37,313 nucleotides of DNA from RGZA01 sp964568585 (GTDB lineage Bacteria; Pseudomonadota; Alphaproteobacteria; UBA9219; RGZA01). Every line of letters starts with the position of its first letter. Within the stretch, counting starts at the first letter, position 1. The stretch is from contig CAZMQI010000017.1 of assembly GCA_964568585.1 (NCBI GenBank), positions 1 through 37,313 of the forward strand, given 5' to 3'. This document shows positions 6,827-15,427 of the stretch, in pieces. The position numbers and the translations under genes were made by a program. The notes under the pieces are model-generated. The model worked only from the letters and a program-made list of their open reading frames with translations. It was not told the DNA's origin and did no database searches.

Positions 6827-8095
6827 GTGCCCTACAGATCAACATACATAGGCCCTAAAAAAGCTGACCAGAATTATGAAGAACAGCTCCTGACCTATAC
6901 GCGGGAGCTCGAAGAACAACATCAAGCGCTTACTGCTGCAAAGGAACAGGCAGAAAAAGCTAACAAGGCAAAATCGGAATTTCTTGCGAATATGAGCCAT
7001 GAAATACGTACACCGTTAAACGGCATCATCGGTATCACCAGTCTGTTAAGCGAGACACAGCTTACGCCCGAACAACAAGGCTGGGTGGACATCATCCGTA
7101 AATCGGGCGATGTGTTGCTCAGCGTGGTGAACGATATTCTTGATGTGTCCAAAATTGAAGCGGGGCAGTTGGTTCTGGAATTTACGCCATTCAATCTGGT
7201 GTCGACGATAATGGATGCAACGGGTTCATTGGCGCATCTGGCCAAGGAAAAAGGCCTTGCGGTATATGTAGAGCAGGGGGAATTAAGCTCGGTGTATCAG
7301 GGGGACGCCACGCGCATTCGCCAAATCCTTATGAATTTGCTCGGCAACGCCATTAAATTTACACATCAGGGATATATCTCGCTACGCATCCGCGAAGAAA
7401 AATTTACCCGAACCATGTCACGCATCTGCTTCGAGTTGGAAGACACCGGCATCGGCATTCCAGCTAATAAATTGGGACGTGTCTTTGACAAATTCACACA
7501 GGCCGAAGAATCTATCACGCGCCAATATGGCGGTACAGGCCTTGGCCTTTCCATTTGTCGCAGCCTGATTGAATTGATGGGCGGCACGATACAGGTAGAA
7601 AGCACCGTTGGCGTCGGCTCATGCTTCACATTTGATATTCATTTGCGTTGTGCGGAACAGGAATCTACGCAAATGACCATTGCATCCAAACCGGTCGTAC
7701 AGTTTGAAAACAAACGTGCATTGATTGTTGATGACATCGAAGTCAATCTCATCCTTATCAAAACTGTATTGCAGAAAAACGGTTTTGAAATAAGCCTTGC
7801 CCATAATGGCGCAGAGGCATTGGAGATAACCAGAACTCAGTCCTTCGACATCATTTTTATGGATTGCCACATGCCGAAGATGGATGGTTATGTCGCCACA
7901 TCGCAGATTCGTAAACGCGAGATTGAATCGCATAGCGCCCACACACCTATCATTGCGCTAACTGCGGATGCCATGAAGGATAATAAGGATCGCTGCCATA
8001 ATGCGGGCATGGATGACTTTATAACAAAGCCAATAACAAAAGAGCAGTTGCTTGGCTCGTTAGGGAAATGGCTAGGCACATCCTATGGCGGGTGA
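6827..8095 (+). CDS. soluble hybrid sensor histidine kinase (HisKA-HATPase-REC)
   Basis: A 422-residue hybrid kinase. Residues 15-50 form a coiled coil (LEEQHQALTAAKEQAEKANKAKSEF). HisKA has the phosphorylated H58 in NMSHEIRTPLNG. The ATPase domain shows the N box (MNLLGNAIKFT), G1 (DTGIGIP), F box and G2 (GGTGLGLSI). The C-terminal receiver (about 293-415) has phosphoacceptor D346 in FMDCHMPKMDG and a FITKP lysine. There is no membrane segment and no recognisable sensor, so input must come through the coiled coil, a partner or the cytosol. The start is GTG, with AGGA about 7 nt upstream. It is divergent from receiver, HPt and KdpE-like genes, giving a full His-Asp-His-Asp chain in one locus. 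Confidence 0.93.
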   Translation: MPYRSTYIGPKKADQNYEEQLLTYTRELEEQHQALTAAKEQAEKANKAKSEFLANMSHEIRTPLNGIIGITSLLSETQLTPEQQGWVDIIRKSGDVLLSVVNDILDVSKIEAGQLVLEFTPFNLVSTIMDATGSLAHLAKEKGLAVYVEQGELSSVYQGDATRIRQILMNLLGNAIKFTHQGYISLRIREEKFTRTMSRICFELEDTGIGIPANKLGRVFDKFTQAEESITRQYGGTGLGLSICRSLIELMGGTIQVESTVGVGSCFTFDIHLRCAEQESTQMTIASKPVVQFENKRALIVDDIEVNLILIKTVLQKNGFEISLAHNGAEALEITRTQSFDIIFMDCHMPKMDGYVATSQIRKREIESHSAHTPIIALTADAMKDNKDRCHNAGMDDFITKPITKEQLLGSLGKWLGTSYGG

Positions 8096-8248
8096 TGGTT
8101 AAGCACAGTAAGTGGGTATGGATTTTTGCCATAGATTTTTATGGGGTTTTGGGGTTAGATGATTCTTCACTTCCCGCTAACCCACTGTGGCCGGTTGACC
8201 CCCGCGCTGAATACTCCAATACCCCCTTACCAAAAAAAGGTGCTTCTA

Positions 8249-8935
8249 ATGAAACGTGAATTATTTTTCCGCATGACTGCCGTAACAGGTCTATTGACCT
8301 TGGCGCTCGCTGCGATGCCGGCCGCTGCCGTAGGCTATTCTTCGAAAGATGTCGTCGGCAGTAAATATGACACCAAAGTTCAAACCAAGGACGGAAGTTG
8401 CGTACGCACCAAGTGGCAGAGCGGCGACGATGTCTGCGGTGCCAAACGCGAAGCGCCTCCTGCGCCACCGCCAGTCTATCAAGCGCCACCCCCACCACCG
8501 CGCCCTGTTGTGCAAGCACCAGCTCCGCGTCCAGCGCCCGTTGCTAGAACCGTCATCAAAGAAGAAGCCCGCACCATTTATTTTGACTCAGGAAAGTCTG
8601 TCATCACCAAGGGTGGCGAAAAGAAGCTGGATACGCTTGCCGCCACGCTTAAGAATGCAAAAGACATTCAACGCGTTGAAATCGTCGGTTATGCCGATCC
8701 AATGGGCTCAACCGCTGCTAATCAGGCGTTATCCGAACGCCGCGCTGCTGCCGTTGAAAAGTACCTTAACGAGCATGATTATATGAATACGTCTGTTGCA
8801 AAGGTGAAGGCCGTTGGCGAAAGCCAAGCCTCGGCTAATTGCGATGCGAAGATGAAGCGCGCCAAGAAGATTGGTTGCTTGGTCACTGACCGTAAGGTTC
8901 AGGTTGAAGTGGTTTATGCTACCCAGCAATTTTAA
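8249..8935 (+). CDS. OmpA C-terminal-domain periplasmic/outer-membrane protein
   Basis: A 228-residue precursor. The ATG at 8249 has AAGGTG upstream and is followed by a signal peptide (cleavage near AAA/VGY, residue 27). Order: a short cysteine-bridged segment (GSCVRTKWQSGDDVCG), a Pro/Ala-rich linker of about 35 residues, then an OmpA peptidoglycan-binding domain (TIYFDSGKSVITKGGEKKL, EIVGYADPMGS, NQALSERRAAAVEKYL). The Asp and Arg that bind diaminopimelate in this family are present (YAD, SERR). Two further cysteines lie near the end (ANCDAK and IGCLV). There is no beta-barrel domain and no lipobox. It is a paralog of the protein at 9567-10169 and probably links the envelope to peptidoglycan. 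Confidence 0.9.
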   Translation: MKRELFFRMTAVTGLLTLALAAMPAAAVGYSSKDVVGSKYDTKVQTKDGSCVRTKWQSGDDVCGAKREAPPAPPPVYQAPPPPPRPVVQAPAPRPAPVARTVIKEEARTIYFDSGKSVITKGGEKKLDTLAATLKNAKDIQRVEIVGYADPMGSTAANQALSERRAAAVEKYLNEHDYMNTSVAKVKAVGESQASANCDAKMKRAKKIGCLVTDRKVQVEVVYATQQF

Positions 8936-8956
8936 TTGCTGAAGCACAGTTAAAAC

Positions 8957-8992
8957 AAAACCCGTGAAGCTTCACAGCTTCACGGGTTTTTT
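8957..8992. terminator. bidirectional Rho-independent terminator
   Basis: A 14-bp perfect stem (8957-8970 with 8977-8990) with a 6-nt loop, A-rich on the left and a run of six T on the right. It sits between the convergent OmpA-like gene and glycine-zipper lipoprotein gene and can serve both directions. Confidence 0.92.
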
Positions 8993-9013
8993 AATGCGAA
9001 TAGCAGATAGAAT

Positions 9014-9376
9014 TTAGTCTACTACGTTATAGCCACGACCGGACATGCAACGCTTCACAATGTTGCCGCGAGCGTTTTGGGTATCAATTGCGCTCTTGCC
9101 AAGGCCGCCAGCTGCGCCAACGCCTGCACCAATCCCTGCGCCAGCCCAATCACCTGTCACGCCGCCAATCAATGCGCCAAGGCCGGCACCCACTGCGGTG
9201 TTGGTTGCGGTTTCACCACTGGCATAATCTTTTTGTTTGGCAAGCGCTTGGCATGCAGCCAGGTCTTTCTCATAATTCGGGCCTGGGCGGTCAACAATCG
9301 GGCGGGTATCCGCGCCGGAATTGGCACATGCTGCCATAAGAAGAAGTAGGGGGATTGCAAAGAGGGTAAGTTTCAT
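9014..9376 (-). CDS. glycine-zipper family lipoprotein
   Basis: A 120-residue precursor with a lipoprotein signal (MKLTLFAIPLLLLMAAC, Cys17). After it come a short acidic segment with PNYEKDLAACQALAKQ, then a glycine-zipper hairpin (VGAGLGALIGGVTGDWAGAGIGAGVGAAGG), then a C-terminal CMSGRGYNVVD motif common in this family. The mature protein has two further cysteines that could pair. It is probably anchored to the outer membrane, with the zipper forming a membrane hairpin. It is flanked by the two OmpA-domain paralogs and ends at a shared bidirectional terminator. It is distinct in sequence from the smaller zipper lipoprotein at 4698-4946. Confidence 0.85.
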   Translation of the reverse strand: MKLTLFAIPLLLLMAACANSGADTRPIVDRPGPNYEKDLAACQALAKQKDYASGETATNTAVGAGLGALIGGVTGDWAGAGIGAGVGAAGGLGKSAIDTQNARGNIVKRCMSGRGYNVVD

Positions 9377-9521
9377 GAAGTTGCTCCGAAAAGTTTGTTA
9401 ACTCCTATGACACTATCCAAAGTCGCCATAATTGCAAGGCGCAGAAACCGGAAGCAGCCGGCCAAAAAGCGAATGGGAATAGAGAGTGGTGGAGCAATGA
9501 TGCTAGATTGCGGGCATAAAA

Positions 9522-9547
9522 AAAGGGCGGGGAAAACCCCGCCCTTT
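9522..9547 (-). terminator. Rho-independent terminator
   Basis: An 11-bp stem (AAAGGGCGGGG/CCCCGCCCTTT) with an AAAA loop. On the minus strand it is followed by a U-run (9521-9518). It lies 20 nt after the stop of the OmpA-domain gene. Confidence 0.9.
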
Positions 9548-9566
9548 AAATTTATTTGGCTAACGC

Positions 9567-10169
9567 TTACTTAGCGCCCTTACGGAACTTCTTAGCCTTG
9601 ATGTAGTTCACTTCAACTTCAACCTTACGGTCTGGGCTTAAGCAAGCTACGAGTTCGTTGTGATCCATCTTGCCATTGCATTGAGCGCTTGGCTTGGTCT
9701 TGCCAACCCAACGGGTCTTGGTCACGCTAGCATTGCTGTAACCGTTTGCTGCAAGGTAATCCTTAACAGACAAAGCGCGCTTCTTTGAAAGTGCTTGGTT
9801 GTAGCTTTGTGAACCAACGCGGTCAGCATAGCCAACGATTGAAACGCTTTGGATTTCTTTGTCAGACTTCAAGATGGTCAAAAGGCTGTCGAGCTTAGCA
9901 CGAGCAGCTTCGGTCAGGCTTGAATCGTTGAAGTTGAAGTATACGGTACGATCTTCAAGAGCGATTTCGCGACGAACACCTTCGCAAACACCGTCATTGC
10001 CTTGCCAACGGGTAACAACGCAGTTGCCGTTAGTGCTACGCACAGCTTGGCCACGAGCGTCCCGTACAACGAGAACATTCTGGGTCACATGCGCATCAGC
10101 AGCAACGCTTGTAAGTGAAATAACAGAAGCGATAACAAGACCGCCGATAAAAGCATAACGGGAAAGCAT
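9567..10169 (-). CDS. OmpA C-terminal-domain protein, paralog of the 8249 gene
   Basis: A 200-residue precursor. The ATG at 10169 is chosen for AAGGAG 7 nt upstream and the signal peptide that follows (cleavage near ADA/HVT, residue 26). A cysteine-bridged segment (GNCVVTRWQGNDGVCEG) matches the first paralog. The Pro-rich linker is absent, and the OmpA domain follows at once (TVYFNFNDSSLTEAARAKL, SIVGYADRVGS, NQALSKKRALSVKDYL). Two late cysteines (SAQCNGK and VACLSPDRKVEVEV) are also shared. The C-terminal tail is basic (KAKKFRKGAK). No barrel is present. It is transcribed leftward from the 386-nt gap; a TATACT -10-like sequence lies on the minus strand at 10242-10237. A peptidoglycan-binding envelope role is inferred. 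Confidence 0.9.
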   Translation of the reverse strand: MLSRYAFIGGLVIASVISLTSVAADAHVTQNVLVVRDARGQAVRSTNGNCVVTRWQGNDGVCEGVRREIALEDRTVYFNFNDSSLTEAARAKLDSLLTILKSDKEIQSVSIVGYADRVGSQSYNQALSKKRALSVKDYLAANGYSNASVTKTRWVGKTKPSAQCNGKMDHNELVACLSPDRKVEVEVNYIKAKKFRKGAK

Positions 10170-10307
10170 TTTTTTCTCCTTTGTTTCCAAGTGCCTAGCC
10201 ATCCATATGGCTTATCACTAAATATCTTGGGCTTTTAGTATATGAACTGAGATAATAAGTAAAGTCTGCAAGCGTGTTAAGAAATGGGGGATTCCGAGGG
10301 GCATTCT

Positions 10308-10415
10308 ATGCTTTCAACCTTAAAAAACAATGACCGGAACATCTTCCAATCCATTGGTTTTTTTAGGTTATTTTCTGTTTACTGTTTTTTGTGTACCACC
10401 TTGCAGCATCAATAA
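10308..10415 (+). CDS. possible 35-codon hydrophobic small ORF
   Basis: ATG at 10308 is preceded by GAGGGG with a 6-nt spacer, a better ribosome site than the one before queA. It opens 35 codons: a polar start (MLSTLKNNDRN), then a hydrophobic aromatic stretch (IGFFRLFSVYCFLCTTL), then stop at 10415. It overlaps the inverted repeat at 10316-10369. It could be a leader peptide, a small membrane peptide or chance. Confidence 0.28.
   Translation: MLSTLKNNDRNIFQSIGFFRLFSVYCFLCTTLQHQ
10316..10369. repeat. long imperfect inverted repeat
   Basis: The left arm (10316-10331) and right arm (10353-10369) pair over about 15 positions with one mismatch and one bulge. The 21-nt interval itself contains GGAA-CATC-TTCC. 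The right arm carries seven T in a row. It might be a weak terminator, an sRNA 3' end or an operator; it does not look like a standard GC-rich terminator. Confidence 0.5.
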
Positions 10416-10555
10416 ACAATGAAAGGCCAGAGCATCTGTGGTGTTAAAACCCATCACCTGTATCACTTTTGCATCACTATATCTTCTGGACTTAAAAACA
10501 CCTAAGAATGCTGGCAAAGCCCAACAATAACCCCAAATAATGTGCCCAGTAACGT

Positions 10556-11602
10556 ATGAATTTGTCCGATTTCGATTTTCAGCTTCCCGAAAGCGCTATT
10601 GCCCAGCATCCCGCCAATCCGAGGGACTCCGCACACCTCCTATATATAGGTAAGGATGGTAGCTTGGAAGATAAGCGGATTACCGATTTGGTGGGGCTAT
10701 GCCGTCCGGGCGATGTCTGGGTTTTAAACAACAGCAAAGTCATTCCGGCGAGGTTGTATGGCAAACGCCCAAGTGAAAGAGGAGAAATGAACGTTGAAAT
10801 TCTCCTGCACAAACGCATCACAGAAAATGATTGGGAAGTCTTTGCCAGACCATTGAAGCGTCTGCGCGTCGGCGATGAAATAATTTTTGCGGATGGTTTC
10901 AAAGCTGTCGTCAAAACCAAATATGAAAATGGGTTGGCCAAGTTGTGTTTTGACGGAACCGCACAACACATTATGGCATCCATCATGAAGCACGGGTTAA
11001 TGCCGTTGCCGCCTTACATTAAAAGAAATGAAAAAAAGGCAGAGGACAAAATCTGCTATCAAACAGTATTCGCTGAACCCGAAGGCTCTGTTGCTGCGCC
11101 AACTGCTGGGCTGCATTTCACGCAAGCATTATTGAGTAAGCTGAAAGAAAAAGGTGCCACAATCGTTACTGTTACATTGCATGTGGGCGCGGGTACTTTT
11201 CAACCAGTGAAGGTTGAAGATATATCGCAGCATGTCATGCATGCCGAATGGGTTGAACTAACGGCCGATGTCGCAGCGACAATTAATGCGACAAAAGAAA
11301 AAGGCGGGCGCGTGGTTGCTGTGGGCACAACATCCACCCGCGTATTGGAAAGCATCGCGGATGAGCATGGCCGTGTAAAGCCATGGCAAGGGGATACTTC
11401 CATCTTCATTACCCCGGGCTATCGTTTTAAGATTGTTGATGCATTGATGACCAATTTCCATTTACCAAAATCAACTTTATTTATGTTGGTTTCGGCCTTT
11501 GCGGGAATTGCGCGCATGCATGCGGCATACAGCCACGCCATTGCGAATGGCTATCGTTTTTATTCCTATGGCGATGCATCGTTTATAGAGAAAAGCAGCT
11601 AG
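10556..11602 (+). CDS. queA: S-adenosylmethionine:tRNA ribosyltransferase-isomerase
   Basis: A 348-residue protein, the usual length for QueA. It transfers and isomerises the ribosyl group of SAM onto preQ1 at the wobble base of GUN-anticodon tRNAs, giving epoxyqueuosine. Family signatures are present: DFDFQLPESAIAQHPA at the start, VWVLNNSKVIPARLYG, MPLPPYIKR, YQTVFAEPEGSVAAPTAGLHFT, VTLHVGAGTFQPV, VGTTSTRVLES, and TNFHLPKSTLFMLVSAFAG near the end. Cytosolic. Its frequent partner tgt does not follow here; instead an opposite-strand ORF overlaps its stop by 4 nt. The start codon lacks a clear Shine-Dalgarno. Confidence 0.97.
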   Translation: MNLSDFDFQLPESAIAQHPANPRDSAHLLYIGKDGSLEDKRITDLVGLCRPGDVWVLNNSKVIPARLYGKRPSERGEMNVEILLHKRITENDWEVFARPLKRLRVGDEIIFADGFKAVVKTKYENGLAKLCFDGTAQHIMASIMKHGLMPLPPYIKRNEKKAEDKICYQTVFAEPEGSVAAPTAGLHFTQALLSKLKEKGATIVTVTLHVGAGTFQPVKVEDISQHVMHAEWVELTADVAATINATKEKGGRVVAVGTTSTRVLESIADEHGRVKPWQGDTSIFITPGYRFKIVDALMTNFHLPKSTLFMLVSAFAGIARMHAAYSHAIANGYRFYSYGDASFIEKSS

Positions 11603-12051
11603 GGCGTAGGCTGCCGGAAAGTGCCTATTTTTCTTCTAAGATAATTTTTAGTTCTGATCTTTGCTTTGATCTTAAACTTTCTGAGTGGCGCATACATTTT
11701 ACGGTAGCCACGAACGTGTTTAAAATTATGATGTAAGCAGTGCCACAAATAAATTCTGCCCGGCCAGCGTAACACGTGAATAACCGAATGTGCTGGTGCC
11801 CACATCATGCCGTATTGATAATACATGTATGCGTGGAACGGCTTGGTGCCAAATTCATAAACACCATACAGTGCCGTACCTTGCGCTGGTGAAAGGCTTT
11901 TAAGCCAATGGTCAATTTTGTGAGTACGGCGGTTAGGGTTATGAATATAGGCTTTGGTTTTCTCCGTAATATGCAGTTTTGCGGACGCGTAGAGATGCCG
12001 AGGCGAAGAAATCCTGCGAATAAATGATTTTAGAAAGTATTTATTTGGCAT
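11599..12051 (-). CDS. very basic hypothetical protein
   Basis: A 150-residue ORF filling the 511-nt gap between queA and rimO on the opposite strand. It is extremely basic: only three acidic residues are seen, against many Lys, Arg and His. A central aromatic/His segment (YGVYEFGTKPFHAYMYYQYGMMWAPAHSVIHVLRWPGRIYLWHCLHHNF) looks protein-like rather than random. There is no signal peptide or clear membrane helix and no strong RBS before the ATG. It overlaps the queA stop by 4 nt in convergent orientation. A nucleic-acid or membrane-surface binder is conceivable, but no family is recognised and it may not be expressed. Confidence 0.5.
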   Translation of the reverse strand: MPNKYFLKSFIRRISSPRHLYASAKLHITEKTKAYIHNPNRRTHKIDHWLKSLSPAQGTALYGVYEFGTKPFHAYMYYQYGMMWAPAHSVIHVLRWPGRIYLWHCLHHNFKHVRGYRKMYAPLRKFKIKAKIRTKNYLRRKIGTFRQPTP

Positions 12052-12113
12052 ATCAAAGTTTGTAAAAAGCCGTTAAATAGGGGCAGATATACCACCCGAT
12101 CTATGAAACTAAA

Positions 12114-13469
12114 ATGGCAGAACCAGCAATACGCAAAGACAGCACAGCGTCTAAAACCAGCCCCAAAGTCGGCATCGTAAGCCTTGGCTGTCCCAAGGCA
12201 TTGGTCGATAGCGAACGCATTTTGACCCAGCTACGCAGCGAAGGTTATGAGATTTCAGGCTCTTACGCTGGCGCCGATGTGGTGCTGGTTAACACTTGTG
12301 GGTTTATCGACAGCGCACGCGATGAATCCTTAAGCGCGATCGGCGAAGCCTTGAACGAAAACGGCAAGGTGATTGTCACCGGTTGTCTTGGCGCAGAACC
12401 GGACGTCATCTTAAAGAAATTCCCCAAAGTCATGCATGTGACTGGCCCCGCGCAATACGAAGCGGTGGTGAACGCCGTGCATGAAGTGGTTCCGCCCAGC
12501 CATGACCCGTATATTGATTTATTGCCGCCGCAGGGCATCAAGCTCACGCCGCGCCATTACGCGTATTTGAAGATTTCCGAAGGCTGCAATAACCGCTGCA
12601 GCTTTTGCATCATTCCCGCGCTGCGCGGTGATTTAGTCAGCCGCAACATCAAAGACGTAATGCATGAAGCGGAACGTCTCGCCAAAGCAGGCGTCAAAGA
12701 ATTATTGGTGATTTCACAAGATACCAGCGCTTACGGCGTTGACGTAAAATATGCCGAAGGCACATGGCGCGATAAAGTCTGGCGCACGCAGTTTGTGGAT
12801 TTGGCAAAGGCCTTGGGCGAACTCGGCATCTGGGTACGTATGCATTATGTTTATCCATACCCTCATGTCAGTGATGTGATGCCGTTAATGGCGGAGCGCA
12901 AAATCCTTCCGTATCTTGATATCCCGTTCCAGCACGCAAGCCCGAAGGTATTAAAGGCGATGCGCCGTCCTGCAAATCAGGAAAAAACCCTAGATAGAAT
13001 TAAAGAATGGCGCGCGGCGTGCCCTGATCTGGTTATTCGTTCAACCTTCATCGTGGGTTTCCCCGGTGAAACTGATGAAGATTTTGAATATTTATTAAGC
13101 TGGTTAAAGGAAGCACAGCTTGACCGCGTGGGCTGCTTTAAATACGAGCCCGTAAAGGGTGCCGTTGCCAATGAATTGGAAGGCGCGGTTCCTGAAGATG
13201 TGAAAGAAGCACGTTGGCACACATTCATGCAAACGCAGCAAGCGATTAGCGCGGAACGTTTGAAACGCTTTATCGGCCAAACGATTGATGTGATAATCGA
13301 TGATGTTCAGGGCAAGAAGGCGATTGGCCGTTCCTACGCCGATGCGCCGGATATTGATGGCCGCGTGTATGTATCAAATATCGGCGATACCAAAGCGGGC
13401 GATATGATTAAGGTCGCCATTAGCAAGACCGATGAATACGATTTGCACGGCAAGCGCGTAGCGGCATAA
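12114..13469 (+). CDS. rimO: ribosomal protein uS12 methylthiotransferase
   Basis: A 451-residue radical-SAM enzyme that methylthiolates the conserved aspartate of ribosomal protein S12. The N-terminal MTTase domain has the cluster cysteines C26 (SLGCPKALVDSE), C62 (VNTCGF) and C91 (TGCLG). The radical-SAM motif is C158-x3-C162-x2-C165 (EGCNNRCSFC). The SLGCPK-LVDSE and PALRGD motifs are typical of RimO rather than MiaB, and the C-terminus has the TRAM-like end. It is convergent with the antiporter gene, 2 nt between the stops, with no terminator hairpin apparent. Confidence 0.97.
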   Translation: MAEPAIRKDSTASKTSPKVGIVSLGCPKALVDSERILTQLRSEGYEISGSYAGADVVLVNTCGFIDSARDESLSAIGEALNENGKVIVTGCLGAEPDVILKKFPKVMHVTGPAQYEAVVNAVHEVVPPSHDPYIDLLPPQGIKLTPRHYAYLKISEGCNNRCSFCIIPALRGDLVSRNIKDVMHEAERLAKAGVKELLVISQDTSAYGVDVKYAEGTWRDKVWRTQFVDLAKALGELGIWVRMHYVYPYPHVSDVMPLMAERKILPYLDIPFQHASPKVLKAMRRPANQEKTLDRIKEWRAACPDLVIRSTFIVGFPGETDEDFEYLLSWLKEAQLDRVGCFKYEPVKGAVANELEGAVPEDVKEARWHTFMQTQQAISAERLKRFIGQTIDVIIDDVQGKKAIGRSYADAPDIDGRVYVSNIGDTKAGDMIKVAISKTDEYDLHGKRVAA

Positions 13470-13471
13470 CG

Positions 13472-15280
13472 CTATTTATTGTCCGGATTTAAATCTTCCT
13501 GAAGAATATCTTCCAGCTCTTTGCGTTTTTGTCGCGCAAAGACAATCAGCTTTTCTTCATCATCAAAGAACGCGAATGATTTTTTCAGCGTAGCAAAATC
13601 ATGCTTCTTGAACAGCGTTGCCTTGGCTTTCATCTCATCTGAATCATTGCCAAGATACACCATAATATCGCTGGCCATGTTCAGCGCTGAATCGAACAAC
13701 TCGCGTTTGAAATAATCAACGCCAAGTTTGTTCAGGTTGTACGCATGGCGGCGGTTGCGTGCCCGTGCGAAGACCATCACATTCGGGAAGTCACGCTTTG
13801 CAATGGTTGCGATTTCCATGCAGCTTGCTTCGTCGTCCACGGCGATGATTAAAATCTTCGCGTCCTGCAACCCTGCGCTGCGTAGAATATCGATGCGCGC
13901 TGCATCACCGTAATAACCTTTGAACCCGAATTTACGTAGCTGTTCAATCTGGTCGGCATCTTTTTCCAATACGGTGACTTTTACGCCCTGCGCCAACAAA
14001 AAGCGCGAGATGACCTGACCAAAACGTCCAAACCCTGCGATGATAATCTGGGATTTTTTATCAATTGTATCATACGTTGCTTCGGGTAATACGCTCAGGT
14101 AACGCGGCACAATATATTTACTGTATATAATCATCAGGAATGGCGTCGCCACCATTGACAGTGTGACGACCAGGTTCAGGAAATGGGCCTGCTGCACTGT
14201 GATAAGCGATAGCCCGCCGATGAACTGGAACAGCACGAATGCGAATTCGCCGCCCTGCGATAATGCAAATACAAATCCGGAATTATGTTCGGATGACAGG
14301 CCGAATAATCTGCCCAGTACGTAAAGCACCAATCCCTTGACGACGATGAGTAATAACGCGCACCCGATGATGATTGCCGGCTTGGTTGCAAGCATGCTGA
14401 AATCAATCCCCATACCGATAGAGATGAAGAACAACCCAAGCAATAATCCCTTGAATGGTTGAATATCCGTTTCAATCGTGTGGCGGTATTCCGAATTGGC
14501 AAGTACCACGCCGGCAATGAACGCGCCAAGGGCGGGGGACACGCCCAGCATTTTCATCAGTAATGTCACGCCAATCACCAGCGCAAGGGAAGTGGCCGTG
14601 AAGAGTTCGCGCAAATTGGTTTTGGCTATCACACGGAATAGCGGGCGCGAGAAAATGCGCCCCGCCATCACCATCAAGCCAATGATGGCCACGATGATAA
14701 GCGCGCGCGACCATGCCGGATAACCTTCCAGCCATTCGGGTGATGCCGTCATCGCCGCTGGCGCATGTGCAACCAGAAATGGCAACGCAACCAAAATAGG
14801 AATGACAGCGATATCTTGAAACAGTAAGACAGCAAATGAACGTTCACCCATTACGGTCTGCATCAATTTCTTTTCCTGCAAAATCTGCAATACGATTGCA
14901 GTCGAAGACAGCGATAAAGCCATACTGACGGCAAGGCTGATTTTCCAATCATATCCCATCGCTATGCCAATCATCGTGAATGCAGCGGTGGTGACACCTA
15001 CTTGTAACCCGCCAAGTCCGATGATGGATTTGCGTAACCGCCAAAGAATGGAAGGTTCCAATTCAAGTCCGATAAGGAATAACATCATAACCACGCCGAA
15101 TTCAGCGAAGTGGGAGATGTTTTCTGTATCGGTGATAAGGCTGAGCCCGAAAGGGCCAATCAGAATGCCGGCAATGATATAGCCAAGGACGGAGCCCAGT
15201 TTAAAACGGCTGGATAATGGAACTGCGATGCATGCCGCAGCAAGAAAGACAAACGTATTTGCTAAAGCTATATATTCCAT
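13472..15280 (-). CDS. KefB/KefC-type monovalent cation:proton antiporter with RCK domain
   Basis: A 602-residue CPA2-family transporter. Residues about 1-390 hold 12-13 membrane helices with family motifs GYIIAGILIGPFGL, FLIGLELEP, LSLSSTAIVLQIL, LLFQDIAVIPIL (about 153-164) and GVSPALGAFIAGVVLANSEYRH. Residues about 410-530 form an RCK/TrkA-N Rossmann domain (IIIAGFGRFGQVISRFLL, YYGDAARIDILRSAGL). It probably exports K+ (or Na+) in exchange for H+ under ligand gating. No KefF/KefG partner is nearby, so glutathione gating cannot be concluded. It is divergent from mscL, another osmotic or turgor-response channel, and shares its promoter gap. Confidence 0.92.
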   Translation of the reverse strand: MEYIALANTFVFLAAACIAVPLSSRFKLGSVLGYIIAGILIGPFGLSLITDTENISHFAEFGVVMMLFLIGLELEPSILWRLRKSIIGLGGLQVGVTTAAFTMIGIAMGYDWKISLAVSMALSLSSTAIVLQILQEKKLMQTVMGERSFAVLLFQDIAVIPILVALPFLVAHAPAAMTASPEWLEGYPAWSRALIIVAIIGLMVMAGRIFSRPLFRVIAKTNLRELFTATSLALVIGVTLLMKMLGVSPALGAFIAGVVLANSEYRHTIETDIQPFKGLLLGLFFISIGMGIDFSMLATKPAIIIGCALLLIVVKGLVLYVLGRLFGLSSEHNSGFVFALSQGGEFAFVLFQFIGGLSLITVQQAHFLNLVVTLSMVATPFLMIIYSKYIVPRYLSVLPEATYDTIDKKSQIIIAGFGRFGQVISRFLLAQGVKVTVLEKDADQIEQLRKFGFKGYYGDAARIDILRSAGLQDAKILIIAVDDEASCMEIATIAKRDFPNVMVFARARNRRHAYNLNKLGVDYFKRELFDSALNMASDIMVYLGNDSDEMKAKATLFKKHDFATLKKSFAFFDDEEKLIVFARQKRKELEDILQEDLNPDNK

Positions 15281-15427
15281 TCACGAATTTTCGCATGCCT
15301 CGATTAAAACGTCTATGAATATTTATAGATGGTTGTGTGATGTGGATATCAAATGTTCATCAAATGATTGACGATGTGCCAGCCATATGCTTCATAAGAA
15401 ACTTAAACAATAAATATGGAGATAAGA

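Larger units (their letters stand above)
10170..10555. other. 386-nt intergenic gap, AT-rich and structured
   Basis: No recognised gene. It holds the promoter side of the leftward OmpA-domain gene, the unlabelled leader of queA (no strong Shine-Dalgarno before the queA ATG at 10556), a long imperfect inverted repeat and a possible 35-codon ORF, both listed separately. No tRNA-like fold was seen. Confidence 0.6.
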
